Below, piece after piece: positions 6,837-16,000 of a DNA stretch of 44,138 bases. The stretch comes from an uncultured Flavobacteriales bacterium (GTDB lineage Bacteria > Bacteroidota > Bacteroidia > Flavobacteriales_G > Salibacteraceae), in the NCBI GenBank assembly GCA_937899835.1, contig CALCCE010000208.1, positions 1-44,138 on the forward strand, in the 5' to 3' direction. Below the pieces are notes generated by a model. It was given only the letters and a program-made list of their open reading frames with translations, was not told the origin of the DNA and did no database searches. A program made the translations under genes and the position numbers. Numbering within the stretch: position 1 is the stretch's first letter; every line of letters begins with the position of its first letter.

Positions 6837-7540
6837 ACGAAGCTGAAGATCAGATTTCTGCCTATGTCGAAGGACGAATGGATGCTGCCGAGCAGGCTTC
6901 CTTCGAAACACGAATGGCCAACGACCCAAACCTCGCCGATGCGGTGGCGCTTCATCAAGAGGCCACAGCTGCCGTACAGGCAGTAGCGCGCGAGGCACTT
7001 AAAAATCGCATTCAATCCCTGGATGAAAAGGCGCCTTCCTCCAACGCTAGGCTCTGGATAGGAATAGCCGCCTCGGTGGCTCTTTTGGTAGTAGCTACCT
7101 GGTGGTGGAGTTCCAATAGCAGCGCGCCCCCCAGTGAACTCTACGCCACCTATTACGAAAACTACCCCGACCGGCTCAGCACACTCTCGTCTTCGGATGC
7201 TTTGCTCAAAAAAGCCATGGCGTTTTACCAAAATCAGCAATTTGATAGTTCGATTGTTTACTTGCTACAACTAAAGCCAACTTTTCAGCCCCCCGAAGCC
7301 ATTGATTTGTATTTGGGTTTAAGTGAATTAGGCGCCAAGCGTCCTGAAAAAGCCCTTCTCTATTTTCATTCCGTTAAGGACCAACAGGCAGCTTTCGCCG
7401 AAGTAGCACATTGGTATGAGGTGCTGGCCTTGCTGGCCAACCAAAAAAACGATGCGGCTCTGGCCTCGCTACAAGCCTATCGGAAACAATGGACCTATCA
7501 AGCGGAGAAAGCCGCAGCACTCGAAAAAGACTTGCAGTGA
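6833..7540 (+). CDS. Anti-sigma-like single-pass membrane protein with periplasmic TPR-like domain
   Basis: 235 residues. The N-terminal 50 residues (ISAYVEGRMDAAEQASFETRMANDPNLADAVALHQE) match the helical 'E-x-Y-x-x-G-x-L' type N-terminus of Bacteroidota anti-sigma factors. The zinc ligands (HxxxCxxC) of ZAS proteins are absent. One transmembrane helix spans about 71-90 (LWIGIAASVALLVVATWWW). The periplasmic part (about 100-235) has TPR-like helical pairs (KKAMAFYQNQQFDSSIVYLLQL; LYLGLSELGAKRPEKALLYF). The 4-bp overlap with the sigma gene supports a cognate pair. TPRs on the periplasmic side suggest protein-protein sensing, possibly with the TPR-rich CHAT protein. Confidence 0.78.
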   Translation: MNEAEDQISAYVEGRMDAAEQASFETRMANDPNLADAVALHQEATAAVQAVAREALKNRIQSLDEKAPSSNARLWIGIAASVALLVVATWWWSSNSSAPPSELYATYYENYPDRLSTLSSSDALLKKAMAFYQNQQFDSSIVYLLQLKPTFQPPEAIDLYLGLSELGAKRPEKALLYFHSVKDQQAAFAEVAHWYEVLALLANQKNDAALASLQAYRKQWTYQAEKAAALEKDLQ

Positions 7541-7759
7541 GCCACAAGCCAGCGTTGTGGATAGTTGGCCAGCTTTCTAAGGGGAACAATGGTTGAATAT
7601 ACCGATTGCAATACCTATTTTGTCTTCCATGGCCCCATGGAGTGCCTGATGAAGAGGCTTAAAATTTCAGCCGAGGCAATCTCTTGAAGCTTGTGCGGGA
7701 AATCGCAGCTTCTTTCCTAATTTTACCCTCTCCGAAAACCTACTTTCGGAATAATCATA

Positions 7760-8353
7760 ATGCGAAACCACATGTTGGGAGACGACAACGAAAAAGACGA
7801 CAAAAAGAAAGAAAAATCCTCTGGAAAAATCGGGGAGAAATTTCTGAAGGAGCGCAAAGTGTTTCTTTGGGGTCCCGTACACGATAAATCTGCCGAAAAG
7901 ATCATCAATCAACTGATGTATCTCGAACTGGAAGAACCAGGAAAAGAGATCACCTTTTTCATCAACAGTCCGGGTGGAATGGTGACTTCAGGGATGGCCA
8001 TCATGGATACTATGAACCTTATTTCCTCACCGGTAACTACCGTTTGTATGGGCTTGGCCGCCTCTATGGGCTCCATTTTGCTCTCAGCAGGCGAAAAAGG
8101 GAAACGTCTGATTTTTCCTCACGGTCGGGTAATGATTCACCAACCGTCTATCGGAGGTTTTCAAGGCACGGCTTCTGATCTTGAGATCACCGTTACGGAG
8201 ATCAACAAAACCAAGCAGTTGAGCGCTGAAATTTTAGCCGTTAACTGTGGCCAAAGTGTAGAAAAAGTGCTGGCTGATTTCAACCGCGACTATTGGATGA
8301 GTGCCGACGAATCCGTGGAATACGGCATTGTTGACGGCCATTACAAGAGCTAA
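7760..8353 (+). CDS. clpP: ClpP-family serine protease (stand-alone paralogue)
   Basis: 197 residues. The ClpP catalytic triad is present: Ser102 in GLAASMGS, His127 in VMIHQPS, Asp177 in NRDYWMSADE. FINSPGGMVTSG forms the oxyanion and strand region. Compared with housekeeping ClpP, it starts with a highly charged extension (DDNEKDDKKKEKSSGK) instead of a short propeptide. The gene has no clpX, clpA or tig neighbour. Many Bacteroidota carry such a second ClpP. Translation may begin at Met5 (7772), since homologues I know start just before the acidic stretch. The preceding 219 bp (7541-7759) hold no gene. Its ATPase partner and substrates cannot be inferred from context. Confidence 0.88.
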   Translation: MRNHMLGDDNEKDDKKKEKSSGKIGEKFLKERKVFLWGPVHDKSAEKIINQLMYLELEEPGKEITFFINSPGGMVTSGMAIMDTMNLISSPVTTVCMGLAASMGSILLSAGEKGKRLIFPHGRVMIHQPSIGGFQGTASDLEITVTEINKTKQLSAEILAVNCGQSVEKVLADFNRDYWMSADESVEYGIVDGHYKS

Positions 8354-8360
8354 ATACCTT

Positions 8361-8387
8361 CCGGTGGGGGAGCTATTCCCTCACCGG
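8361..8387. terminator. Shared hairpin between convergent clpP and sensor-kinase genes
   Basis: Arms 8361-8371 and 8377-8387 pair over 11 bp with one G-T wobble, around a 5-nt loop (8372-8376). The loop carries the TAG stop (8373-8375) of the minus-strand kinase, and the stop of clpP is 8 bp to the left. No clear T-tract follows on either strand, so it could act as a weak bidirectional terminator or as a 3' end stabiliser. Confidence 0.5.
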
Positions 8388-9977
8388 CTCCACATTCGAT
8401 TGTGTCACTTCTTGCTGCTTAGGAACCGGCAAGCGGATGGTAAAAACGGAACCGACTCCCAGTTCGCTTTCTACAATCACTTCCCCCTGTAGCCTTCTTA
8501 CGCCCTTTCTCACAAGGTACAATCCCAAACCACTACCATCCGACTCGCGGGTACCCCGGTAGAACATCTCAAAAACTTTTTCTTTCACCTCTTGCGACAA
8601 GCCAATTCCATTGTCTTTGGCTTCAATCATTAGGTTAGCGCCTTTGGTGTATACTTTGAGGTCTAAATAGGGATGCTCCTCCTTGGGTTTTTGATACTTC
8701 ACCGCATTGAGGATAAGGTTTTGTAGAATGGTGAGCAGGATACTACGGTCGCTCCGAAACGCATTTTCTAACTGCACCGAGTAGTGAATGTCGATCGCTC
8801 CAAAGTTGGGCACATGTTCGATACTCGTGAGAATCTCCTTGATGATGGCATCAAAATTCACCTCTGACATTTCCAAGCGTCCCTGACGGATACGGGACAC
8901 ATTGGTGAGCTTGCCCAGAATAATATCTAAGTGCAGCAAGCGCTCTTCGATCAGGTCACAGTATTTGATAATGGAATTTTCGTCGTGAGTATCGATGCGC
9001 GCCAGGTTCACTAACCCCAGCACAGAGGTGAGCGGTCCACGGATGTCGTGGGAGATTTTATAGATAAAAGTGCTCAGCTCATCATTGATCTGCTTGAGCT
9101 CTTCTTCGGTGAGAATACGGTCTTCAATTTCTTTGCGCAGTTCCAGGTTGATATTGGCCAATTCCTGGGTGCGTTGCTCTACTTTCTGCTCTAGACGCTC
9201 GTTGTAGGCTTTTAGGTTCTCTTCGGCTTCTACCTGTGCAGTTACATCGTGAAAAATTGATCGCGTGGTGCGGACACCATCTTCCTCAATCACCACGGCA
9301 TTGCCACGTACATGGAGAATGCGCTGATCTTTGGTCACAAACTTTACCTCCATGTTTTGTGTACCACCGTCGTGCATCAGTTTCTCTAAAATTCCTTCAC
9401 AATGCGCTCTATAATCTTCGTGAATAATGTCGAACAAATGCAACTTCGGAATCTCTAACTCTGAGTATCCTAAAGCATTTCGCCATGCACGGTTGACGTG
9501 CATCAACTGCCCATTTTCGTTTACACTCTGAATGAGATCGGTAGTGCCTTCAAACAAATCGCGGTATCGGGTTTCCGATCTGCGCAGGTTAATTTTCGAT
9601 TCGTGCAGGTTGAGGGCGTTGGCTACCGTGATGGGAAGTAACCGTAGGTAATTATGCTCGGAGTCTTTGATCAAATAATCGTGGGCTCCTGCTTTCATCA
9701 CATTTACCGCCAGCTCTTCATCTCCACCACCGGTCACAAAAATGATAGGGATTTCTAACCCATCGGCAATCAAATCAAAAGCAGTACCGTCTCCTAAATG
9801 ATAATCGGTGATCACCAGGTGAAAGGTTCCGGTGTCCAACAATTCCTGGGCTTCTCTTACAGAACCTGCAATCTCAAAATCGAATTGAAAGTGTCCGGCC
9901 TTGGCAGCTCGTTTAAACGCCATCTGGTCAATCAAGTCGTCTTCAACCAGCAGCACTCTATATCTTCTTTTCGTCAT
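8373..9977 (-). CDS. Receiver-PAS-histidine kinase hybrid (cytoplasmic)
   Basis: 534 residues, no membrane segment. An N-terminal receiver domain (1-120) has the acidic pocket (VEDD at 11-14), phospho-acceptor Asp58 in VITDYHLGDG and Lys104 in YLIKD. A PAS domain (about 137-255) follows, then a coiled coil (255-300), then HisKA with His310 in KISHDIRGP. The HATPase_c domain has N box (LQNLILNAVKYQ), G1 (DNGIGL) and G2 (GSGLGLYLV). In this arrangement the kinase activity is likely gated by phosphorylation of its own receiver. It is the last gene of a minus-strand run (17822 to 8373), 61 bp after a single-domain receiver. No output domain is present. Confidence 0.88.
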   Translation of the reverse strand: MTKRRYRVLLVEDDLIDQMAFKRAAKAGHFQFDFEIAGSVREAQELLDTGTFHLVITDYHLGDGTAFDLIADGLEIPIIFVTGGGDEELAVNVMKAGAHDYLIKDSEHNYLRLLPITVANALNLHESKINLRRSETRYRDLFEGTTDLIQSVNENGQLMHVNRAWRNALGYSELEIPKLHLFDIIHEDYRAHCEGILEKLMHDGGTQNMEVKFVTKDQRILHVRGNAVVIEEDGVRTTRSIFHDVTAQVEAEENLKAYNERLEQKVEQRTQELANINLELRKEIEDRILTEEELKQINDELSTFIYKISHDIRGPLTSVLGLVNLARIDTHDENSIIKYCDLIEERLLHLDIILGKLTNVSRIRQGRLEMSEVNFDAIIKEILTSIEHVPNFGAIDIHYSVQLENAFRSDRSILLTILQNLILNAVKYQKPKEEHPYLDLKVYTKGANLMIEAKDNGIGLSQEVKEKVFEMFYRGTRESDGSGLGLYLVRKGVRRLQGEVIVESELGVGSVFTIRLPVPKQQEVTQSNVEPVRE

Positions 9978-10038
9978 GGATGGTTCGGCGAAATTTGTTT
10001 GGGGTTTTTCGTAAAAGGATCAGGAGACATCACGGCCT

Positions 10039-10458
10039 CTACTGGGGTTCAGCATACTCACTTTTAGACCAGTAGGTTGTGAGTGTTCGCATGAGGTCTA
10101 CAAATTCTTTAAAGTCAATGGGTTTCACCATGTATCCGGCAATGCCAAGCTTATAACTTTCAAGCTTATCGTAGTTGTCCTTCGAGGTGGTAAGTACAAT
10201 GGTGGGCACCAGCCTCAGCCGCTCGTGTTTAAGCCGCTCTCGAAGAAACTCGATCCCGTTCATTTTAGGCATATTAAGGTCGAGCAACGTGATGCAAGGG
10301 GTCTCGTTGTTTTCTTCGAGCAAGTGATGGAGTGCTTCTTCTCCGTTTTTCACGTGAACTACGTCGTTTTCGACTTGGATTTCTCGCAGGGCCCGGTTCA
10401 CCGTCATGGCGTCAACCAGATCATCTTCTACAAGAAGGATAGGATTTTTATGAGACAT
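10039..10458 (-). CDS. Single-domain response regulator (CheY/Rcp1-like receiver)
   Basis: 139 residues, one receiver domain only. Acidic pocket LVEDDLVD at 9-16, phospho-acceptor Asp60 in LLDLNMPKMNG, Thr in VLTTS and Lys in MVKPIDF are all present. The ATG at 10458 begins MSHKNPILLVEDD. An upstream TTG start would add unlikely residues directly after the kinase stop. It lies 27 bp after the upstream PAS kinase and is preceded by that kinase in the same operon, so it is probably that kinase's phospho-acceptor and passes the signal by protein contact, perhaps to the hybrid kinase downstream. Confidence 0.88.
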   Translation of the reverse strand: MSHKNPILLVEDDLVDAMTVNRALREIQVENDVVHVKNGEEALHHLLEENNETPCITLLDLNMPKMNGIEFLRERLKHERLRLVPTIVLTTSKDNYDKLESYKLGIAGYMVKPIDFKEFVDLMRTLTTYWSKSEYAEPQ

Positions 10459-10485
10459 AAGTGTGACCATTGCTTTTGTAAACAA

Positions 10486-12477
10486 TTAGTTCGCAACCGT
10501 TTTAAACGGCTGATTTTCAGTAATTTGAGAAGAGCCTGCCTTTTTAGGAAGTGTAAATATAAAATCTGTGCCCAAACCAGGGCGCGATTCTAAATAAATC
10601 TTTCCTCCATAAAGCTCAATAATCTTTTTAACCACAGCAAGTCCAATACCTGAACTCTCACGATTGCTACGCACCTCGAGGGTTTGAAACATACCAAAAA
10701 CCTTTTCATGGTATTTCTTGTCGATTCCAGGACCATTATCGGAAATGGTAAATCTCCAAAAGTCATCAGCACTTTCCAGTTCGAGCTCCACGCGCGGCAC
10801 TTCTTTGTCGTTGTATTTGATGGCGTTCCCAATTAAGTTTTGAAAAACTTGCTGGAGTCGAACCTCTCCAATGGGCAGAGAGGGTAGATCATTAGGTATT
10901 ACCAAGGTAACCGAAGGGTCTGGTGCGAGCAAGTCGACTACGACTTCCAACAGCTTGTTGAGGTCGCAGCTTTCTACCAACGCTTTTTCACGGCCAATTT
11001 TCGAGTATTCCAGAATGCCATCAATGAACGAATACATGCGCTCCACCCTCCGATTGAGCTGTTCTAAGTTGGCTTTTCCCTGATCGTCGAACACATCAGC
11101 GTAATCTACCGTTATCCACTGAGCTAAGGCACCAATGCCTCGCAAAGGTGCTTTTAGGTCGTGGGATACGATGTGTGCATATTGCCTCAGGTCGATGTTG
11201 GCCGCCTTCAAATCCGACATTAGTTCTAACTGCCGCTTCTCTTGCTCTTTTCGATATGTAATGTCGCGCAGCGCTGCTGTAAAAAATTTTGTGCCACCAA
11301 TCAGGGTTTCAGAAATCACAATTTCCAGTGGAAACTCTTCGCCATTTTTTCGCATGCCGAAGAGTTCCATGCGCTTGCCCAACACCCTGGCTTCGCCAGT
11401 TAGCAAGTAACGTTGCATCCCATTTCGGTGGAAGTTATGAAAACGATCGTGCATCAAAATGGTCACCTCTTTGAACATCAGCTCCTCAGCGGTATAGCCC
11501 CAGATTTGATTGACGGATTGGTTGACCATTTGAATTATGCCCTCTTCATTGATCACCACAATGGCTTCCCCTACCGTTTGGAGTACCGACTCTAACTGTA
11601 GTGCGGTTTGCGCGGTTTCTTGCCGCGCTTTTTCCAGTTCCGCCCTCGCTTCTTCTAAGTCGCGGTTTTTTCGGTTCAACTTGGCATTGATAGACTGTAA
11701 GGAATCTACTTTGCCAAAAAGCACTTGCCGCAGCTGACCATGGCTGAGGATTTGTAATTTTTCTTCATCAATCAATTTGTCCGGCAACATGCCCACCACT
11801 ACCGGAAAGTTGAGTAAGCTGCGATAAGCTGCACTCATCGATTGGTAGTTCTGCTCAAATATTCTTCCTGGCATCGATGTGCCCATGTTGTCTTCAAACT
11901 TTCGATACAGCAAACTACTCACCTCACGTAGCGTTTGCCCCCACTCCAATTCTGATTTTGGCACGGAAGCATCTCGCATTTCTTCGAATGGCGGAGGATG
12001 AGGAGTATCAGGCACTTCTTTTAACCACTCATCAAGGTTTTTCCAGGTGCTTTGTCCTGCGGCTCCCATTAGGTTAATGCTTTGCTGTACAATCCCCGTT
12101 AAAAGCATTTGACAAAGCATTCTTTGTTGCCGATCTTCGGTTTCGAAAATCACACCAAAGCGGGGATTATTTAGGAGTGAACCAAACTGAAGGCGCACTT
12201 CTCGCCGAAGCTGGTCACGTTCTATCCGATGCTTCCCTACTTCTGCCAGCAACTGTTCGATAAAAAGGTAAATGGAGGGAAGATGCTCCTCCTGCTTTTG
12301 TTGTTTTTGATTCTTAAATTGGCTTATATCGGCTTTGGCTTTCTGGGTCAGTTGATCTTCAGACAATTTTGCCTGCAAGTAGTCAACCAACTCACCAGGG
12401 GTGGAGCTTCGAGAAGATGAGCTACCACTTTGAGGTAGCTCATCACCCAGAATTTTTTGTTTCCAACGCCGTAGCAC
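10486..12477 (-). CDS. Soluble PAS histidine kinase with an unassigned N-terminal helical domain
   Basis: 663 residues starting at GTG 12477, since no ATG occurs in the first 100 codons. Residues 25-250 form an all-helical region I cannot assign (LRREVRLQFGSLLNN, FEDNMGTSMPG, LLNFPVVVGMLPDKL). A coiled coil (about 255-298) leads into a PAS domain (about 298-408, ending TAALRDITYRKEQE). HisKA carries His439 in HIVSHDLKAPLRG. HATPase_c has N box (QVFQNLIGNAIKYN), G1 (SDNGPGI) and G2 (SSGIGLAVV). No membrane segment is present, although the gene directly follows a four-helix membrane protein with an 8-bp gap. The small membrane protein may therefore provide the input. Confidence 0.85.
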   Translation of the reverse strand: MLRRWKQKILGDELPQSGSSSSRSSTPGELVDYLQAKLSEDQLTQKAKADISQFKNQKQQKQEEHLPSIYLFIEQLLAEVGKHRIERDQLRREVRLQFGSLLNNPRFGVIFETEDRQQRMLCQMLLTGIVQQSINLMGAAGQSTWKNLDEWLKEVPDTPHPPPFEEMRDASVPKSELEWGQTLREVSSLLYRKFEDNMGTSMPGRIFEQNYQSMSAAYRSLLNFPVVVGMLPDKLIDEEKLQILSHGQLRQVLFGKVDSLQSINAKLNRKNRDLEEARAELEKARQETAQTALQLESVLQTVGEAIVVINEEGIIQMVNQSVNQIWGYTAEELMFKEVTILMHDRFHNFHRNGMQRYLLTGEARVLGKRMELFGMRKNGEEFPLEIVISETLIGGTKFFTAALRDITYRKEQEKRQLELMSDLKAANIDLRQYAHIVSHDLKAPLRGIGALAQWITVDYADVFDDQGKANLEQLNRRVERMYSFIDGILEYSKIGREKALVESCDLNKLLEVVVDLLAPDPSVTLVIPNDLPSLPIGEVRLQQVFQNLIGNAIKYNDKEVPRVELELESADDFWRFTISDNGPGIDKKYHEKVFGMFQTLEVRSNRESSGIGLAVVKKIIELYGGKIYLESRPGLGTDFIFTLPKKAGSSQITENQPFKTVAN

Positions 12478-12485
12478 GTTTACTT

Positions 12486-12962
12486 TTATCCGTTTGTAGC
12501 TGCTTTATAGATGCGGTAAAATCCAAGACCAGAAAGTGACCAAGTTGCCACCAAGGCAACAAACCATGCTACTTTACCAGCTGTTTCTCCTAACAAAACA
12601 TAAAACAAATTAAAATCGAAAAAGTGTTCAGCCTGCATATTTAGGTGACCAACACCCATCACCAGAAACCCCCAGCTCATCAGCATCATACCCTGACCGA
12701 AAACTCCTCCCTTCATAGCATTAGCAGTTACAAAGGCAAAATACATACATAAAAAGAGGAAAGGAAGTTCAAGCACACCAAACCAAACCGCAATGCTCCA
12801 ATCTCCTGAACCACTGTGGTCGTGCGGTTCATATCCCTGGCCCATTGCAAAGTTCGAGAATAGCATTTGTGATACTAAGAATAATGCTCCCATTACCAAA
12901 AAGGCTTTCATGGCGTTATTCTTTCCAGTTTTAGAAGCTTTCGAAATGTACTTATTTAACAT
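12486..12962 (-). CDS. Four-helix membrane protein with paired histidines, function unknown
   Basis: 158 residues. Predicted membrane helices are at about 18-41, 57-82, 90-108 and 126-150. The first loop is Gly/His/Asp rich with His47 and His49 (EPHDHSGSGDW). The third helix region ends GHLNMQAEHFF, giving His106 and His113 close to the membrane surface. Such histidine pairs could bind metal or haem, but no known motif is met. It sits between the giant propeller kinase (69 bp upstream) and a soluble PAS kinase (8 bp downstream), so a sensory or anchoring role for the kinase is the simplest reading. I do not recognise the family. Confidence 0.7.
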   Translation of the reverse strand: MLNKYISKASKTGKNNAMKAFLVMGALFLVSQMLFSNFAMGQGYEPHDHSGSGDWSIAVWFGVLELPFLFLCMYFAFVTANAMKGGVFGQGMMLMSWGFLVMGVGHLNMQAEHFFDFNLFYVLLGETAGKVAWFVALVATWSLSGLGFYRIYKAATNG

Positions 12963-13031
12963 AGTTGATGATTTAGGGTTCTACATTAGTTACAAGTCAT
13001 GGATGGTTTGTGGACAATATACAATTATGAC

Positions 13032-16000
13032 TTATTTGTTAAGGGTAAAATAAAAGGTAGTTCCGGTTCCGGGTTCACTTTCTAACCATATTTTACCTCC
13101 GTGCTGCTCCACAATTTTTTTCACAATACTGAGTCCAACACCAGTGCTTTCACGGTCGTCTCGCGATTGAAGGGTTTGAAAAATTTGGAAAATCTTTTCG
13201 TGATAGCGGTTATCAATACCAGGCCCGTTGTCTTGCACATAAAATTGCCATTGCCCTGGCTCTTCATTCACCCCAATTTTCACCCATCCTTCTTCCTTAT
13301 CCATGTATTTCACGGCATTGCCGACCAGGTTTTGAAAGAGTTGCAAAATCCTGGTGGGTTGTCCTTGTATTACGGGTAAGTTGCCTTCTACTAAAATATT
13401 GGTTTTCCCAGAACCAGTGAAGTTAGGCATTAAGTCGCCCACGAGGTCATTGAGGTTAATTTCGGTTATCAACTCCCGCTTTTGACCCAATTTGGAGTAA
13501 GCCAGAATGCCTTCAATTAGAGAATTCATGCGTTTTACACGCCCCATAAGCATCTCCATCTGTCCTAAACCATCCTCAGTCAAGTTTTCTTGGTTGTCTT
13601 CCAAAATCCAGTTGGCCAATGAACCGATGGCTCGCAAGGGTGCTTTCAAATCGTGAGAAACCACGTGGGCAAACTGGCGCAATTCATTATTAATGTTTTC
13701 GATATCTCTATTCCTTCTCTCCAGAGCCACATTACTTCGACGGATCGTTTCCTGTAGTCTCGACTGCACCACTGAGGCGGCCAATTGTCCAACTACTTCT
13801 TCCACCAGCTCTACTTCTTCGTCGGTGATCTCTTCCCCAGGAGCCCTTTGCAGCAGCAAAAAGCCAATACTTTCTCTGTTGAAAACGAGTGGACAGAAAA
13901 CACCTCCGTCCAACTGCACTTGATTCCAAAAGGGATGACTGCCATCCAAACCGACCTCAATCGGATCTCTAAATCGCAGTGCTTTGTTAAAATCCAGTCG
14001 GTTCAAGTCGATGATCGAGCCAAGACGAATATCCTGCTCAATCACCACCTGTGAATTGGGGGTTTGAATGGAAACTAACTGACCATTTTTCTGTTGTTGA
14101 TCAAACAAAAAGAGCCCCACTCGTTTTGCTCTAAGGTGTTGAAATAACCGCCAATTGATTTTATGAATCATGTCCAATGAGGATCCTGCTTCAAGAATAA
14201 TACGGTCAACCGAATGAATGAACGAAAGACGCTCAGCGTAATACTTCAGCTGCTCTTCCGACCGTTTTCGATCGGTAATATCGCTACCGATAGTGATGTA
14301 TTTCTCGAGATTTCCATAGGCATCCAACACCGGAGTAACGTTGAGTGACAACCAAACGGGAGTGCCGTCTTTTCGATAGTTCAGTACTTCCTCGCGAAAG
14401 GGTAGCCCTTTGGCCACTAAATCGTTAATGGCTTGTGCTTGCTCCTGGGTAGTTTTCGGGCCCCTCAACAACTTAGAAGGCAATTCTCCAATCACCTCTT
14501 CCATCTCATAGCCCGTAATGGCTGTAAACCCCCGGTTTACCCATGAAATACGATCATCCGCTCCGGTAATGATCACATAGTTATCGGTTTTACTGGCAAC
14601 AAGTGAAAGCTCATGCAGCTCTTTTCGTGCTTTTTTGAGGCTGGTAATGTCTTGGCCAAGTCCGATTACCGTGCGGTCTGGCAAGCGCGAATAGACCCAA
14701 TAAATGGTTCTGATGGTGCCATCCTTGGCCAGGATTTCACTTTCTCGCGCCAATTCTCCGGTCCATTGATTGGAAGCAATTTCCATCGTGGCCCGTAACT
14801 CATCAGCATTTGCATTCGCATTGTTGCTGCGTACTTCCCACCAGCCCATGCCCAATACCTCATCTACTTCATAGCCAAGTAACTCCTTAATCCCAGGATT
14901 AGCGAACACCACTTCTCCGCTTGGATTGACAGCCAACACCAGGTTGTTGGGCTGGTTGACAATCTTATCAGAAAAAGTAAGCCGATTAAAAAGGTTCAAA
15001 CGCGAAATGATAACCACAAAAGCGATGGTGATGCTAATGGACAAAGCTCCGATGAACAGGAAATTGCTAATGCCCGAAGTATTTTCTGTAGTAAGCACAA
15101 CAATGCAAGCACCAGTAAATAGAAAAACAGCAAAAATTATAGTATCTCGAATCGAGCGCAGGGCAATGGTGATCCCACTAACGACCACAAACAAACCGAT
15201 GATGTGGTTGGGATGAAACTGCGTGTAATGAACCATGAAGAGGATGTGGATTAAGACACCCATAAAACCAATTTTCAGCAGCTGAGGCACCTTTTTTGCC
15301 AATGGACGATAGACATAGGTGGACAGCAGCATCAGACCAATTAGAGCACCAATGGCAAAATGCCCTGCCATATCCTCAAACTTTACAGGTTCGTTTACGG
15401 CAAACAAATAACCCGATACAGGGTAGGCAAATATGGCGATGAAGCCTACCAGGCGACCTGTAAAAGCTTCCTGTCTGGCTCCAGAGAAACGAATATGGCT
15501 GTTGGAGCGACTGCGATTAATGGTGAATATTCCACCCAGGCCTGCGAAAAATACCGTCAGCAAAGAAAGGTACAAGAGCCAATAAGAGCTGGATACACCG
15601 TGTCTAACATTGAATGAAAATCGATTGACTTCACTTAGCGATTCGCCAACCCGCGCACGTGCTTCGATAGTATAACTTCCTTCACCAGGTTCAAATTCAA
15701 TGGTGTTGGTAAGATTATCAATTACCACCCAAGTGCTGTCAATACCCAAAATTCGGTATTCAGTAATGACTTCTTGATCTTTGCGGAAAATAAGGTTGGT
15801 CAATTGAAAACTGAGCTTAGACTTCTCCTCAAGGAACGAAAACTCAAACGGTGCCCCCGACCGGATGGAATCCTGAAAAGTATTGATGTCCATCGGCAAA
15901 CCATTGATTTGGATAGCGGTAAGCTCCGCTTTGGGTGGCACAAAATCGTCCGTCCTAAACTCAGGATGATAACAAATGGCTCCAAGGTTAGACCCGAACC

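Noticed and set aside
7541-7759. Terminator after the anti-sigma gene (CCACAA/TTGTGG at 7542-7560)
   Set aside because: Six-bp stem with no T-tract following; too weak to annotate as a terminator.
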